Below, piece by piece: positions 28,193-38,133 of a stretch of 64,000 bases of DNA (position 1 is its first letter; each line of letters opens with the position of its first letter). The translations under genes were made by a program, and so were the position numbers. The stretch covers positions 310,001-374,000 of the forward strand of contig NZ_CANLTL010000002.1 in NCBI RefSeq assembly GCF_947494015.1, in the 5' to 3' direction. Below the pieces are notes generated by a model. It was not told where the DNA came from and searched no databases. It saw only the letters and a list, made by a program, of their open reading frames with translations. The stretch comes from an uncultured Cellulomonas sp. GTDB lineage: Bacteria; Actinomycetota; Actinomycetes; Actinomycetales; Cellulomonadaceae.

Positions 28193-29875
28193 TCAGCGGG
28201 CGCGCCGCACCCGACCGGCGTCCCACACGGGCTCCGGGGTCTCCACCACGTCGCCGTCCGCCCCGAAGACCAGGAACCGGTCGAAGCCGCGCGCGAACCA
28301 CCGGTCGTGGGTGACGGCCAGCACCGTGCCCTCGAACGCGGCCAGCCCCGCCTCCAGCGCCTCGGCGGAGTGCAGGTCCAGGTTGTCGGTCGGCTCGTCC
28401 AACAGCAGCAGGGTCGCGCCGCCCAGCTCGAGCAGCAGGATCTGGAACCGGGCCTGCTGGCCGCCGGAGAGCGTGTCGTACGCCTGCTCGGCCGCCGCGA
28501 CGAGCTCGTAACGGTCCAGCGCCTTGCTCGCCGCCTCCCGGCCGATGCCCGACCGGCGCGCGTCGCCGCGGTGCAGGACCTCCAGCAGCGTGCGCCCGGC
28601 GAGCTCGGGGTGCGTGTGGTTCTGCGCGAACCAGCCCGGGCGCACCCGGGACCCGAGCACCACGCGCCCGGTGTGCGCGACCGGCGCGACGACGACGTCG
28701 TCCACCGGCTCGTGCTCGCGGTCCGGGTCGGTCCCGCCGGCGGCGAGCAGGCGCAGGAAGTGGGACTTGCCGGAGCCGTTGGACCCCAGCACCGCGACCC
28801 GCTCGCCGAACCACACCTCCAGGTCGAACGGCCGCATCAGACCGGTCAGCTCCAGACCGGTCGCGACCACGGCGCGCTTGGCGGTCCGGCCGCCGGTCAG
28901 CCGCACCCGCACGTTCTGCTCGCGCGCGACGACCTGCGGCGGCCCGGCCTCCTCGAACTTGCGCAACCGGGTCTGCGCGGCCGAGTACCGAGACGCGAGC
29001 CCGTCGTTGAACGCCGCCTTGTTCTTCAGCGTGAGCACGAGCTCCTTGAGCTTGGCGTGCTCCTCCTCCCAGCGGCGCAGCAGCTCCTCGAGCCGGCTGC
29101 GCCGGTCCTCCCGGGCGGCGTGGTAGGTCGCGAACCCCGCGCCGTGCACCCACACCGTGGAGCCGGCGGGCGTCGGCTCCACGCTGGCGACCTGGGTCGC
29201 GGTGCGGGACAGCAGCTCGCGGTCGTGGCTCACGTACAGCACCGTCTTGGCGGTCGCCGCGAGCTCACGCTCGAGCCAGCGCTTGGTCGGCACGTCCAGG
29301 TAGTTGTCCGGCTCGTCGAGCAGCAGCACCTCCTCGGGGCCGCGCAGCAGCGCCTCGAGCACGAGCCGCTTCTGCTCCCCGCCCGACAGCGTGCGCACCT
29401 CGCGGAACTGGGCCCGGTCGAACGGGACGGACAGCACCGTGTCGGTGACCTGGTCCCAGCCCGCCTCGGCCTCGTAGCCGCCGACGTCGGCCCAGTCGAC
29501 CAGCGCGGTCGCGTACCGCATCTGGGCGGGCTCGTCGTCGACCTCCATGATGGCGAGCTCGGCCGCGGCCAGCTCGAGAGCGGCGTCGCGCACGGCCGCC
29601 GGCGCGAGGGACGCCAGCAGGTCACGGATGGAACGGTCGTCGTCGATCCGGCCGACGAACTGCCGCATGACCGCCAGGCCGCCGCTGCGCGCGACCGTGC
29701 CGCCGTGCGGGTCGAGGTCCCCGGCCACGATGCGCAGCAGGGTCGTCTTGCCGGCGCCGTTGGGGCCGACCAGCGCGACCTTGGCGCCGTCGCCGACCCG
29801 CAGGTCGACCTCGTCGAGCAGGGGACGACCGTCCGGCAGGTAGTAGCTGACGGAGCTGATGTCGACGTGTCCCAC
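28193..29875 (-). CDS. ABC-F family ATP-binding protein
   Basis: A 560-residue soluble protein with two ATP-binding cassettes and no membrane segments, the pattern of ABC-F translation factors and ribosome-protection proteins. Domain one has Walker A GPNGAGKT at 37-44 and [10 protein letters not shown]; domain two has [10 protein letters not shown] and [10 protein letters not shown], followed by [12 protein letters not shown] charged helical linker ([14 protein letters not shown]-like, with [12 protein letters not shown]) lies between. Whether it acts in antibiotic protection or general translation cannot be told. CACACT lies six bases before the GTG start. Confidence 0.9.
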   Translation of the reverse strand: MGHVDISSVSYYLPDGRPLLDEVDLRVGDGAKVALVGPNGAGKTTLLRIVAGDLDPHGGTVARSGGLAVMRQFVGRIDDDRSIRDLLASLAPAAVRDAALELAAAELAIMEVDDEPAQMRYATALVDWADVGGYEAEAGWDQVTDTVLSVPFDRAQFREVRTLSGGEQKRLVLEALLRGPEEVLLLDEPDNYLDVPTKRWLERELAATAKTVLYVSHDRELLSRTATQVASVEPTPAGSTVWVHGAGFATYHAAREDRRSRLEELLRRWEEEHAKLKELVLTLKNKAAFNDGLASRYSAAQTRLRKFEEAGPPQVVAREQNVRVRLTGGRTAKRAVVATGLELTGLMRPFDLEVWFGERVAVLGSNGSGKSHFLRLLAAGGTDPDREHEPVDDVVVAPVAHTGRVVLGSRVRPGWFAQNHTHPELAGRTLLEVLHRGDARRSGIGREAASKALDRYELVAAAEQAYDTLSGGQQARFQILLLELGGATLLLLDEPTDNLDLHSAEALEAGLAAFEGTVLAVTHDRWFARGFDRFLVFGADGDVVETPEPVWDAGRVRRAR

Positions 29876-29984
29876 GGCCCCAGTGTGCGGGACGCGCGCA
29901 CCCCCGGACGACGCCATTTTCGCCCGCAGCGCAGCGGCGCACCTTCCCGTGGCGGGCGGCGGACGCCGATGCCACCGTGGAGGC

Positions 29985-30398
29985 ATGAGCACCATGGACG
30001 ACACACCAGCCACCAGCACCGACGCGGCCCTGGGGACGGAGGGCGACAGCAACCAGATCCAGGGTGAGGACTCGATGTCCGGAGGCAGCTCCGACGAGCT
30101 GCTCGACCTCGGCACCTCCCCGCCCGAGCGCGACACCAGCGTCCACTTCGGCGAGACCGCGTGGGAGGAGTCGCGCGGCGAGACGCTCGACCAGCGCGTC
30201 GCGCAGGAGGAGCCGGAGATCTGGGAGGCCCCCGAGAAGGGTGCCACGCAGCCCGACCGGGCCGGCCGCCTCGCCGCGGACGACGGCGCGGTGGAGGCCG
30301 GCGGGACCGACATGTTCGCCGTCGACGAGGGCATCGACGGCGGCGCCGCGAGCGCCGAGGAGGCGGCCGTGCGGATCGTGGACGACCCCGACGTCTGA
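29985..30398 (+). CDS. DUF5709 domain protein
   Basis: A 137-residue acidic, hydrophilic protein without membrane segments. The core reads SSDELLDLGTSPPERD, then ETAWEESRGETLDQRVAQEEP and ends VRIVDDPDV, the pattern of actinobacterial DUF5709. Function unknown. GGAGG precedes the ATG at 29985. Divergent from the ABC-F gene and convergent with truA. Confidence 0.8.
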   Translation: MSTMDDTPATSTDAALGTEGDSNQIQGEDSMSGGSSDELLDLGTSPPERDTSVHFGETAWEESRGETLDQRVAQEEPEIWEAPEKGATQPDRAGRLAADDGAVEAGGTDMFAVDEGIDGGAASAEEAAVRIVDDPDV

Positions 30399-30486
30399 CG
30401 CGGACGGACCGACCGGCCCCGACGCCCGGACCCTGACCGCCCGCGGGCGGGTCCGGTCCGGGCGTCGCCGGGTGCGCTCGGTCCGT

Positions 30487-31344
30487 TCAGCGCGGCGGGA
30501 GCGCGGCCCGCACGGCGCGGGTCTGGGTCGCCCGGGCGTCGAGCTCGTCGTCGCCGGGGTAGGCGACCTCCTCGAGCGTGAGCCCGAGCGCCGGCACGAC
30601 GCCGCCACCGGGATCGCGGCGGCGGTCGGCCAGCACCGCGGCGGGCCACCCCACCGGGCGGCGTCCCTCACCCACCGCGACGGACGCGCCCACCAGGGCC
30701 CGGACCATGCTGTGGCAGAACGCGTCCGCCTGGACCGTCGCGACCACCAGGCCGGCGTCCGGTCCGTCGCCCGGGCGTGCCCAGTCGAGCACCTCCAGCG
30801 TGCGGATGGTGGTCGCGCCCTCGCGCGGCTTGCAGAACGCGGCGAAGTCGTGGTGCCCGACCAGCGCCCGGGTCGCGGCCTGCATCGCGGCGACGTCCAG
30901 CGGCCGCGGGTGCCACAGCACGTGCCGGCGGCGCAGCGGGTCGCGCCGCGCGGCGTCGTCGGCGATCCGGTAGGCGTAGTGCCGCCGCAGCGCGGAGAAG
31001 CGCGCGTCGAACCCGCCCGGCGCCACCTGCGCTCGGTGCACGACGACGTCCCGCGGCAGCACGCCGGTCAGCCGCGCCACCAGGGCCACACCGGGCTCCC
31101 GGGCCGACCGGCCCGGGACCGCCGCCCAGGCGGCCTCGTCGAGATCCACGTGGGCGACCTGGCCCCGTGCGTGCACACCGGCGTCCGTGCGGCCGGCGAC
31201 GGTCACCCGGAGCGGGGCCCCGGTGCGCAGCACGGTCGCCAGCGCCCCCTCGAGCAGCCCCTGGACGGTGCGCAGCCCGGGCTGCCGCGCCCAGCCGGCG
31301 AAGTCGGTGCCGTCGTAGGACAGGTCCAGGCGGATGCGGGGCAC
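30487..31344 (-). CDS. truA: tRNA pseudouridine(38-40) synthase TruA
   Basis: Isomerises uridines 38-40 in the anticodon arm. The catalytic aspartate is Asp54 in [31 protein letters not shown] is the family start and HMLxRxxVG-type [11 protein letters not shown] lies near the end. 285 residues from GTG at 31344, chosen because TAGGTT (31351-31356) lies exactly six bases upstream; a GTG two codons earlier is also possible. In most Actinobacteria it directly follows rplQ; here two other genes separate them. Confidence 0.95.
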   Translation of the reverse strand: MPRIRLDLSYDGTDFAGWARQPGLRTVQGLLEGALATVLRTGAPLRVTVAGRTDAGVHARGQVAHVDLDEAAWAAVPGRSAREPGVALVARLTGVLPRDVVVHRAQVAPGGFDARFSALRRHYAYRIADDAARRDPLRRRHVLWHPRPLDVAAMQAATRALVGHHDFAAFCKPREGATTIRTLEVLDWARPGDGPDAGLVVATVQADAFCHSMVRALVGASVAVGEGRRPVGWPAAVLADRRRDPGGGVVPALGLTLEEVAYPGDDELDARATQTRAVRAALPPR

Positions 31345-31384
31345 GGCCACAACCTAGGCCAGCCGCCGACGGTAGCGTCAGCGG

Positions 31385-32155
31385 GTGCCCACGCCCCCCT
31401 CCCCCGCCGCGCACACGCTCGCCGTCGACTGCGGAGGCGGGGGCATCAAGGCCTCCGTGCTGGACGCGGCCGGCACCCTGCGCGCCCCCGCGGTGCGGGT
31501 GCCCACCCCCTACCCGCTGCCCCCCGAACGGCTGCTGTCGACCATCGCCGGCATCGCCGCCGACCTGCCCCCGGCCGACCGGGCGACCGTCGGGATGCCC
31601 GGGATGATCCGGCACGGCGTCGTGGTGGCCACGCCGCACTACGTGACCCGGTCCGGCCCGCACACCCGGGTCCTGCCCGAGCTGGTCGACGCCTGGACGG
31701 ACTTCGACATGGAAGCCGCCGTGGCCCGCACCCTCGGCGTACCGGCCCTGGTGCTCAACGACGCCGAGGTGCACGGAGCCGGCGTCGTGGCCGGCAGCGG
31801 GCTCGAGCTGGTACTCACGGTCGGCACCGGGCTCGGCTCGGCGCTGTTCGACGGAGGCCGGCTCGCCCCGCACCTGGAGCTGTCGCACGCACCGGTGCGG
31901 TGGGGCACGAGCTACGACACCTACATCGGTGAGGTCGAGCGCGCCCGCCTCGGCGACGCGCTGTGGTCGCGCCGTGTGCGCCGGGTGGTGGACGGCCTGC
32001 GACCCGTCTTCCTCTGGGACCGGCTCTACCTGGGCGGCGGCAACTCCCGCCGCCTGACACCGCAGGTGCTGGCGCGCCTGGGCGACGACGTCGTGGTCGT
32101 CCCCAACACGGCGGGCATCGTGGGTGGGGTCCGCGCGTGGAGCCTGCGGGTCTGA
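31385..32155 (+). CDS. ROK-family, polyphosphate-glucokinase-like protein
   Basis: A 256-residue sugar-kinase-fold protein close to actinobacterial polyphosphate glucokinases. It has LAVDCGGGGIKASVLD (phosphate loop), LVLNDAEVHGAG with the catalytic aspartate, LTVGTGLGSALFDGG, YLGGGNSRRL and VPNTAGIVGG near the end, matching PpgK in order. The sugar-binding E-x-G-H motif is changed to E-L-S-H, and CGGGGIK replaces the usual IGGSGIK, so substrate or activity may differ. The GTG start is preceded by TAGCGT six bases away. Divergent from truA, convergent with the hydrolase. Confidence 0.8.
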   Translation: MPTPPSPAAHTLAVDCGGGGIKASVLDAAGTLRAPAVRVPTPYPLPPERLLSTIAGIAADLPPADRATVGMPGMIRHGVVVATPHYVTRSGPHTRVLPELVDAWTDFDMEAAVARTLGVPALVLNDAEVHGAGVVAGSGLELVLTVGTGLGSALFDGGRLAPHLELSHAPVRWGTSYDTYIGEVERARLGDALWSRRVRRVVDGLRPVFLWDRLYLGGGNSRRLTPQVLARLGDDVVVVPNTAGIVGGVRAWSLRV

Positions 32156-32183
32156 CGAGCGGCCGCCGGCTGTGGTGCCCGGC

Positions 32184-32942
32184 TCAGGCGCGCACCGCGG
32201 ACCGGCCGGACACGGACCGGTCCCCGGGTTCGGTGACGGCCAGCTCGTCCAGCGCCTCCAGCAGCACCCGGGAGAAGGCGACCGGCCGGTCGAGGCTGGA
32301 CAGGTGCCGCGCGCCGCGCAGCACGACCAGGCGCCCGTCACGGCACGCTCGCAGGTACCGGCGCTCCTCGGACCGGAAGTGGTCCCACCGGCCGTTGACG
32401 ATCCACACCGGCGCGCTCACCCGGGCGAGGTCCGTCACCGGGCGCGACCGGCCGATCTCCTGCAGCACGTCGTCCATGACGTCCAGCGCGTAGCCTCCCG
32501 CGCCCACGTCGACGGCGGCGTCGGCCGCGAGGGTGAGGTCGACCATGACCTGGTTGAGCCTTGCGCCGGCGTCGGGCAGCAGGCCGATCCCGCGGGCGAG
32601 CAGCGCCCAGCCCCGCACCACCGCGCCCAGCGGCCGGGTCGAGCAGTCCGCGGCGACCAGGCCGGCCACCTGCTCCGGGTGACGGGCCGCGTGGGTGATC
32701 GCGACGTACCCCCCGAGGGAGAGCCCCACCACCAGCGCACGGCCGCCGAGCCCGTCGACGGCCTCGGCGACCCGGTCGACCGCCCCGTCGAGCGTGAACC
32801 GCTGCCCGCGGTCGGTGCCGTGCCCGGGCAGGTCGACCGCGACGGCGCGGTGGCCCGCGCGCCGCAGGGTCTCCAGCTGGGCCCGCCACATGGTCGCGGA
32901 GGTGCGGACGCCGTGCAGCAGCACGACCGGCGGAGCGCCCAT
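32184..32942 (-). CDS. Alpha/beta hydrolase
   Basis: A 252-residue cytoplasmic alpha/beta hydrolase. VVLLHGVRTSATMW holds the oxyanion loop, GLSLGGY places the nucleophile at Ser75, WIVNGRWDHF the acid, and LRGARHLSSLDRP the histidine. Substrate unknown. ATG at 32942 has TAGGGT seven bases upstream (32950-32955), which overlaps the alternative GTG at 32951 and so argues against it. Lies between the PpgK-like gene and the rplQ terminator. Confidence 0.88.
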   Translation of the reverse strand: MGAPPVVLLHGVRTSATMWRAQLETLRRAGHRAVAVDLPGHGTDRGQRFTLDGAVDRVAEAVDGLGGRALVVGLSLGGYVAITHAARHPEQVAGLVAADCSTRPLGAVVRGWALLARGIGLLPDAGARLNQVMVDLTLAADAAVDVGAGGYALDVMDDVLQEIGRSRPVTDLARVSAPVWIVNGRWDHFRSEERRYLRACRDGRLVVLRGARHLSSLDRPVAFSRVLLEALDELAVTEPGDRSVSGRSAVRA

Positions 32943-33059
32943 GGCGGTGACCCTACGACGCCGCAGCGGGCCGGGCGCGACGTCCGGTGGACCGCTGCGG
33001 CCGGCTGCGCGCGGACCACCGGCACCCACCCCACCCACGGCACCGTGGGGGCATGACGA

Positions 33060-33098
33060 AGGGCCCGGCCCCGAGAGGTGATCTCGGCGCCGGGCCCT
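33060..33098 (-). terminator. Alpha-operon terminator after rplQ
   Basis: Ten outer pairs, one mismatch, five inner pairs and a seven-base loop, starting 14 bases after the rplQ stop. It closes the infA-rpmJ-rpsM-rpsK-rpoA-rplQ unit. Confidence 0.7.
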
Positions 33099-33112
33099 CC
33101 AGGTCGCTCCCG

Positions 33113-33703
33113 TCAGGCCTTGTCGGCCTCGGGGGCAGCGGCAGCCTCGTCGGCGGCCGCGGTCTGGTCGGACGCGTCGGTCCCGGCGGCGCCGGACTCC
33201 ACGACGTCCTCGGTCACCTCGACGTCACCGGCGACCACGGTCTCGTCGGCGGACTCCGCCGCGGGGGCGGCCGGCGCCGCCTGCGGCGCCGCGGCGCGAC
33301 GGGTCGCACCCTCGGCCTCGCGCACGGTGGCCTGCTTCGCGCTCAGCGGCTCGAGCACGAGCTCGATGACCGCCATGGGAGCGTTGTCGCCCTTGCGCGG
33401 GCCGATCTTGGTGATCCGCGTGTAGCCGCCCTGGCGCTCGGCGACGGCGGGGGCGATCTCGGTGAACAGGGTGTGCACGACACCCTTGTCCCGGACCACG
33501 GTCAGCACCCGACGGCGGGCGTGCAGGTCGCCGCGCTTGGCGAACGTGATGAGCCGCTCGGCCAGGGGGCGCAGGCGCTTGGCCTTGGCCTCCGTGGTGG
33601 TGATCCGCTTGTGCTCGAACAGGCTCGTGGCCAGGTTGGCCAGCATGAGCCGCTCGTGCGCCGGACCGCCACCGAGCCGGGGACCCTTGGTGGGCGTAGG
33701 CAT
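33113..33703 (-). CDS. rplQ: 50S ribosomal protein L17
   Basis: L17; the core ([18 protein letters not shown] to IELVLEPL) is about 120 residues, followed by a tail of roughly 75 residues rich in Ala, Glu and Asp, giving 196 residues. Such acidic tails occur in Actinobacteria but this one is long. Last gene of the alpha operon. Confidence 0.97.
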   Translation of the reverse strand: MPTPTKGPRLGGGPAHERLMLANLATSLFEHKRITTTEAKAKRLRPLAERLITFAKRGDLHARRRVLTVVRDKGVVHTLFTEIAPAVAERQGGYTRITKIGPRKGDNAPMAVIELVLEPLSAKQATVREAEGATRRAAAPQAAPAAPAAESADETVVAGDVEVTEDVVESGAAGTDASDQTAAADEAAAAPEADKA

Positions 33704-33768
33704 CGTCTAACTCCTCAACTCTGAAAGTGATGGGTGGTCGGGCGCCCGGGGGCGCCGTCGGCCCGGCG

Positions 33769-34788
33769 TCAGTACTGCTGCTGCTCGTCCTCGGTGAACT
33801 CGACCTCGTCGCCCTCGTAGTACCCGGCGGTCTGCGTGGGGTCGAAGTCGAGCGGGCTGTCCTTGAGGGACAGGCCGAGCTCGGCGAGCTTCTCCTTGAC
33901 CTCGGTGATGGACTTCGCACCGAAGTTGCGGATGTCCAGCAGGTCGGCCTCGCTGCGGGCCACGAGCTCACCCACGGTGTGGATGCCCTCGCGCTTGAGG
34001 CAGTTGTAGGAGCGGATCGTCAGCTGCAGCTCCTCGACCGGCAGGGCCAGGTCGGCGGCGAGCGCGGCGTCGGTCGGCGACGGGCCGATCTCGATGCCCT
34101 CGGCCTCGACGTTGAGCTCACGCGCCAGACCGAACAGCTCGACGAGCGTCTTGCCGGCCGAGGCCAGCGCGTCCCGCGGGGCGATCGCGCTCTTGGTCTC
34201 GACGTCGACGATGAGCTTGTCGAAGTCGGTGCGCTGCTCGACACGGGTCGCCTCGACCTTGTAGGTCACCTTGAGGACCGGCGAGTAGATCGAGTCGACC
34301 GGGACGCGGCCGATCTCGGCGTCGTAGGACTTGTTCTGCTGCGCCGACACGTACCCGCGCCCACGCTCGACGGTCAGCTCGATCTCGAGCTTGCCCTTCT
34401 CGTTGAGCGTCGCGATGTGCAGGTCGGGGTTGTGCACCTCGACGCCCGCCGGCGGCACGATGTCCGCCGCGGTGACCGCACCCGAGCCCTGCTTGCGCAG
34501 GTACATCACGACGGGCTCGTCGTTCTCGGAGGAGACGACGAGGTTCTTGATGTTGAGGATGATCTCGGTGACGTCCTCCTTGACCCCCGGCACGGTGGTG
34601 AACTCGTGCAGGACGCCGTCGATCCGGATGGACGTGACAGCAGCGCCGGGGATGGACGACAGCAGGGTGCGACGCAGGGAGTTGCCCAGCGTGTAGCCGA
34701 AGCCCGGCTCGAGCGGCTCGATCGAGAACCGCGAGCGACGCTCGGAGATGACCTCTTCGGTCAGGGTGGGGCGCTGTGCGATGAGCAC
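33769..34788 (-). CDS. rpoA: DNA-directed RNA polymerase subunit alpha
   Basis: Dimeric scaffold of RNA polymerase. 339 residues: N-terminal assembly domain ([25 protein letters not shown] at about 19-43), flexible linker and C-terminal domain ([20 protein letters not shown] at about 250-270) that touches promoters and activators. The acidic end [10 protein letters not shown] is typical. rpsD is absent between rpsK and rpoA; in its place is a 197-base gap with a hairpin. Confidence 0.98.
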   Translation of the reverse strand: MLIAQRPTLTEEVISERRSRFSIEPLEPGFGYTLGNSLRRTLLSSIPGAAVTSIRIDGVLHEFTTVPGVKEDVTEIILNIKNLVVSSENDEPVVMYLRKQGSGAVTAADIVPPAGVEVHNPDLHIATLNEKGKLEIELTVERGRGYVSAQQNKSYDAEIGRVPVDSIYSPVLKVTYKVEATRVEQRTDFDKLIVDVETKSAIAPRDALASAGKTLVELFGLARELNVEAEGIEIGPSPTDAALAADLALPVEELQLTIRSYNCLKREGIHTVGELVARSEADLLDIRNFGAKSITEVKEKLAELGLSLKDSPLDFDPTQTAGYYEGDEVEFTEDEQQQY

Positions 34789-34938
34789 GGTGTCATTCCT
34801 CTCAGCGGGCGTCCGCCATATGACGCGTCCGCGGTACTACGTGCCCGCCGGGTCTCGGTCCACCCGGGTCAGGCGTGGTGCGCAGGTCCGTGCGCGGCGC
34901 GCGGCCACGACGACGGTCGGCTCCGGCTCACGCCGGGA

Positions 34939-34974
34939 GAGCACACCGGGCCGGTGGTCCGGCCCGGTGTGCTC
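34939..34974 (-). terminator. Hairpin between rpsK and rpoA
   Basis: A perfect 14-base stem with an eight-base loop, 12 bases after the rpsK stop. No U tract. It could partly terminate or stabilise mRNA within the alpha operon. A weak promoter-like pair (TGGACC, 17 bases, TAGTAC at 34834-34862) lies between it and rpoA. Confidence 0.5.
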
Positions 34975-34985
34975 TGCGGGGTGGA

Positions 34986-35387
34986 TCAGACGCGACGGCG
35001 CTTCGGCGGACGGCAGCCGTTGTGCGCCTGGGGCGTCACGTCGGAGATCGAGCCGACCTCGAGGCCGGTCGCCTGCAGCGAGCGGATCGCGGTCTCACGG
35101 CCGGAGCCGGGGCCCTTGACGAAGACGTCGACCTTCTTCATGCCGTGCTCCTGGGCGCGGCGGGCGGCGGCCTCGGCGGCGAGCTGGGCCGCGAACGGGG
35201 TCGACTTGCGCGAACCCTTGAAGCCGACCTGGCCGGACGAGGCCCAGGCGATCACCGCGCCGGACGGGTCCGTGATCGAGACGATGGTGTTGTTGAAGGT
35301 GCTCTTGATGTGCGCCTGGCCGTGGGAGACGTTCTTCTTCTCCTTGCGGCGCGGCTTGCGCACGGCGGTACGGGACTTGGGGGGCAT
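34986..35387 (-). CDS. rpsK: 30S ribosomal protein S11
   Basis: S11, 133 residues, platform protein at the E site. Opens [19 protein letters not shown] and contains [31 protein letters not shown] and the ending [11 protein letters not shown]. 82 bases after rpsM. Confidence 0.98.
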   Translation of the reverse strand: MPPKSRTAVRKPRRKEKKNVSHGQAHIKSTFNNTIVSITDPSGAVIAWASSGQVGFKGSRKSTPFAAQLAAEAAARRAQEHGMKKVDVFVKGPGSGRETAIRSLQATGLEVGSISDVTPQAHNGCRPPKRRRV

Positions 35388-35469
35388 GGGACTTCTCTCT
35401 CGGGTCTGAGGTCGGCGGGCCGCGGGTGCCGCGGAGCCGGTGACGTGTCACCGGCCCGGGGCGAGCGGG

Positions 35470-35850
35470 CTACTTGCGACCGGCCTTCTTCTTGCCGGCG
35501 ACGGTGCGCTTGGGGCCCTTGCGGGTACGCGCGTTGGTCTTGGTGCGCTGGCCACGCACCGGGAGGCCGCGGCGGTGGCGGATGCCCTCGTAGCTGCCGA
35601 TCTCGACCTTGCGGCGGATGTCCGCGGCGACCTCGCGCCGCAGGTCGCCCTCGAGCTTGAAGCTGCCCTCGAGGTAGTCGCGCAGGGCGACCAGCTCGGC
35701 GTCGCCGAGGTCCCGCACGCGCACGTCGGGGCTGATGCCCGTCGCGGCCAGGGTCTGCTGAGCGCGGGTGCGACCCACGCCGTAGATGTAGGTGAGCGCG
35801 ATCTCCAGCCGCTTCTCGCGGGGGAGGTCGACGCCGACAAGACGTGCCAT
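35470..35850 (-). CDS. rpsM: 30S ribosomal protein S13
   Basis: S13, 126 residues, subunit-bridge protein. [19 protein letters not shown] start; ATG at 35850 is the conserved one. Contains [20 protein letters not shown] and a lysine-rich tail ending KKKAGRK. Confidence 0.98.
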   Translation of the reverse strand: MARLVGVDLPREKRLEIALTYIYGVGRTRAQQTLAATGISPDVRVRDLGDAELVALRDYLEGSFKLEGDLRREVAADIRRKVEIGSYEGIRHRRGLPVRGQRTKTNARTRKGPKRTVAGKKKAGRK

Positions 35851-36039
35851 CTGAGAGGTGTCTCCTGTACTGCGTCGGAGGTCTTCCGCACCGCCGTCCC
35901 GCATGTGTGCGGGCCCCGGCCTCCGACCGGGGGTTCTGCGCCGCCGCCAGGGGCGAGGAGCAGTGGCTGTGCGCTGGTGGCGCCGCCTCGTGACGAGGCG
36001 GCCCGGGTGCTCGCTCGAGCCGTGCCGAGCGTCAGGGGG

Positions 36040-36153
36040 TCAGCCCTGGCGCTGCTTGTGGCGCAGGTTCTCGCAGATCACCATGACGCGACCGTGCCGG
36101 CGGATGACCTTGCACTTGTCGCAGATCTTCTTGACGCTGGGCTTGACCTTCAT
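36040..36153 (-). CDS. rpmJ: 50S ribosomal protein L36
   Basis: The 37-residue L36: [17 protein letters not shown] at the start and [10 protein letters not shown] at the end. Cys11, Cys14, Cys27 and His32 form the zinc ribbon, so this is the zinc-binding form. Only one copy is visible. Between infA and rpsM in the usual place. Confidence 0.96.
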   Translation of the reverse strand: MKVKPSVKKICDKCKVIRRHGRVMVICENLRHKQRQG

Positions 36154-36222
36154 GGCTGTTCCTTCGCCGCCGCGTCCGTGCCCGCGGGCGCGGACGAAGG
36201 TGGCGGCATGATCGAGTGGCGG

Positions 36223-36444
36223 TTACTTGTAGCGGTAGACGATCCGGCCGCGGGACAGGTCGTACGGGCTCAGCTCAACGACCACGCGGTCCTCGGGGAG
36301 GATCCGGATGTAGTGCTGGCGCATCTTGCCCGAGATGTGAGCGAGCACCTTGTGGCCGTTGGCCAGCTCCACGCGGAACATCGCGTTCGGCAGGGCCTCG
36401 ACAACGCTGCCCTCGATCTCGATGACACCGTCCTTCTTTGCCAT
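36223..36444 (-). CDS. infA: Translation initiation factor IF-1
   Basis: A 73-residue OB-fold factor that occupies the A site during initiation. [20 protein letters not shown] and the ending [11 protein letters not shown] are canonical. ATG at 36444. First gene of the alpha operon, with a promoter about 125 bases upstream. Confidence 0.98.
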   Translation of the reverse strand: MAKKDGVIEIEGSVVEALPNAMFRVELANGHKVLAHISGKMRQHYIRILPEDRVVVELSPYDLSRGRIVYRYK

Positions 36445-36565
36445 ATCCTCCGCTAACTCTTGGTGTGCAACGACAGCCACCCCCGCCCGGGCAGGTCGCA
36501 GGACCGGACGGGCGGTGATGGGATCGGCGGGTGCACGGCATGAGCAGGCACACGCCCAACGGACA

Positions 36566-36594
36566 ACTCTACGCCATGGCCGGCTGACGGGGAA
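36566..36594 (-). promoter_or_regulatory. Candidate infA operon promoter
   Basis: TTCCCC (36589-36594), 17 bases, TAGAGT (36566-36571) on the minus strand, between map and infA. The -10 is strong, the -35 weak. Leader about 115 bases. Confidence 0.5.
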
Positions 36595-36691
36595 CCGGCC
36601 CTACCGGGCCGGACCGTGTGACGTCGCACTCAGCCGCCCGCCACGTCGCGCCCGCGACCCACCGGCGCCGATCGGCCGGCACCGGGCGCGC

Positions 36692-37537
36692 TCAGCTGCC
36701 GAGGTCGGCGACCTGGACGCCGAGCTCGCCCAGCCGCGCCGCCCCGCCGTCGTGCGCGGTGAGCACCACCACCCCGGTGGGCAGGACGGCGACCGAGTGC
36801 TCCCAGTGGCTCGCGCGTGACCCGTCCGTGGTCACCACGGTCCAGTCGTCCGCGAGCACCCGGGTGTCGCGAGCGCCGCGCACGAGCATCGGCTCGACCG
36901 CCACGCACATGCCCGGCTTGAGCTTCGCGCCCCGGTCCCGGGCGCGGTAGTTGAGCACCTCGGGCGGCTGGTGCATGGCGCTGCCGATGCCGTGCCCGAC
37001 GTACTCCTGCACGATGCCGAACCGCGTCCCGCCGTTGGCGCCGGCCGCCGCGGCGGAGTCGACGACGTCCTCGACGGCCTCGCCGACCGCGCCCAGCCGG
37101 TCGGCGCCGGCGAGAGCCGCGATCCCCGCCCACATCGCGCGCTCGGTGGTCTCGGCGAGGGCGACGTCGAGCGGGTCGGCGGCGTCGAGCACCACGGTCA
37201 TGGCGGAGTCGCCGTGCCAGCCGTCGACGATCGCCCCGCAGTCCACGGAGACCACGTCACCGGGTTCCAGCACCCGCGGGCCCGGGATGCCGTGCACGAC
37301 CTCGTCGTTCACCGACACGCACAGCGTCGCGGGAAAGCCGTGGTAGCCGAGGAAGGACGGCGTCGCGCCCGCGGACCGGATCACGTCGGCGGCGACGGCG
37401 TCGAGGTCCGCGGTGGTCAGGCCCGGGCGCACCTCGGCACGCACGGCCGCCAGCGCGTCCGCCACGACCAGCCCGGCGCGGCGCATGACGCGCACCTGCT
37501 CCGGCGTCTTGTACTCGATGCGGTCCCGACCGAACAT
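36692..37537 (-). CDS. map: Methionine aminopeptidase, type I
   Basis: Removes the initiator methionine after def has deformylated it. 281 residues. Metal ligands are visible in VDCGAIVDGWHGDSAMT (two Asp), YVGHGIGSAMHQPP (His), CVAVEPML (Glu) and HWEHSVAV (Glu). Third gene of secY-adk-map; 17 bases after adk. Confidence 0.97.
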   Translation of the reverse strand: MFGRDRIEYKTPEQVRVMRRAGLVVADALAAVRAEVRPGLTTADLDAVAADVIRSAGATPSFLGYHGFPATLCVSVNDEVVHGIPGPRVLEPGDVVSVDCGAIVDGWHGDSAMTVVLDAADPLDVALAETTERAMWAGIAALAGADRLGAVGEAVEDVVDSAAAAGANGGTRFGIVQEYVGHGIGSAMHQPPEVLNYRARDRGAKLKPGMCVAVEPMLVRGARDTRVLADDWTVVTTDGSRASHWEHSVAVLPTGVVVLTAHDGGAARLGELGVQVADLGS

Positions 37538-37554
37538 CGCCCGACCCGTGCCGG

Positions 37555-38133
37555 TCAGCCGACGCGGGACCCGAGCGCCGACATCAGGCGCTCGGTCACC
37601 TCGTCGATGTCCCCGATGCCGTCCACCGTGACCAGCAGGTCCCGCTGGGCGTACGCACCGGTGAGGGGGGCGGTGTGCTCGGCGTAGATCGCCAGCCGGC
37701 GGGAGATGGCCTCGGCGGTGTCGTCCGTGCGGCCCTCGGCCGCGGCCCGCCCGGCGAGCCGGTTGAGCAGCTCCTCGCGGTCGGCGCCGAGCTCGATGAC
37801 CGCGTCCAGCGTCTCGCCGCGCTCGGCCAGGACGGCGTCGAGCGCCTGGACCTGGGCCGCGTTGCGCGGGTAGCCGTCGAGGATGAACCCCTCGGCGGCG
37901 TCCGGCTCGGCGAGCCGGTCGCGGACCATGGCGTTGGTGATCGAGTCGGGCACGAGGTCACCGGCGTCCATGATCGCCTTGGCCTGGTTGCCGAGCTCGG
38001 TGCCGCCCTTGACGTTGGCCCGGAAGATGTCACCGGTCGAGATGGCCGGCACCCCCAGCCGCTGCGACAGCCGAGCGGCCTGCGTGCCCTTGCCGGAGCC
38101 CTGCGGGCCCATGATCACCAGTCGCGCGCTCAT
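37555..38133 (-). CDS. adk: Adenylate kinase
   Basis: Converts AMP and ATP to two ADP. 192 residues, P-loop GPQGSGKGTQ at 9-18, AISTGDIFRANV, FILDGYPRNAAQ. The lid is short and lacks a cysteine cluster, as in actinobacterial ADK. The ATG overlaps the secY stop by four bases (ATGA). Confidence 0.98.
   Translation of the reverse strand: MSARLVIMGPQGSGKGTQAARLSQRLGVPAISTGDIFRANVKGGTELGNQAKAIMDAGDLVPDSITNAMVRDRLAEPDAAEGFILDGYPRNAAQVQALDAVLAERGETLDAVIELGADREELLNRLAGRAAAEGRTDDTAEAISRRLAIYAEHTAPLTGAYAQRDLLVTVDGIGDIDEVTERLMSALGSRVG

Noticed and set aside
34789-34985. Loss of rpsD as an unusual event
   Set aside because: rpsD lies outside the alpha operon in several actinobacterial lineages, so its absence here is expected.
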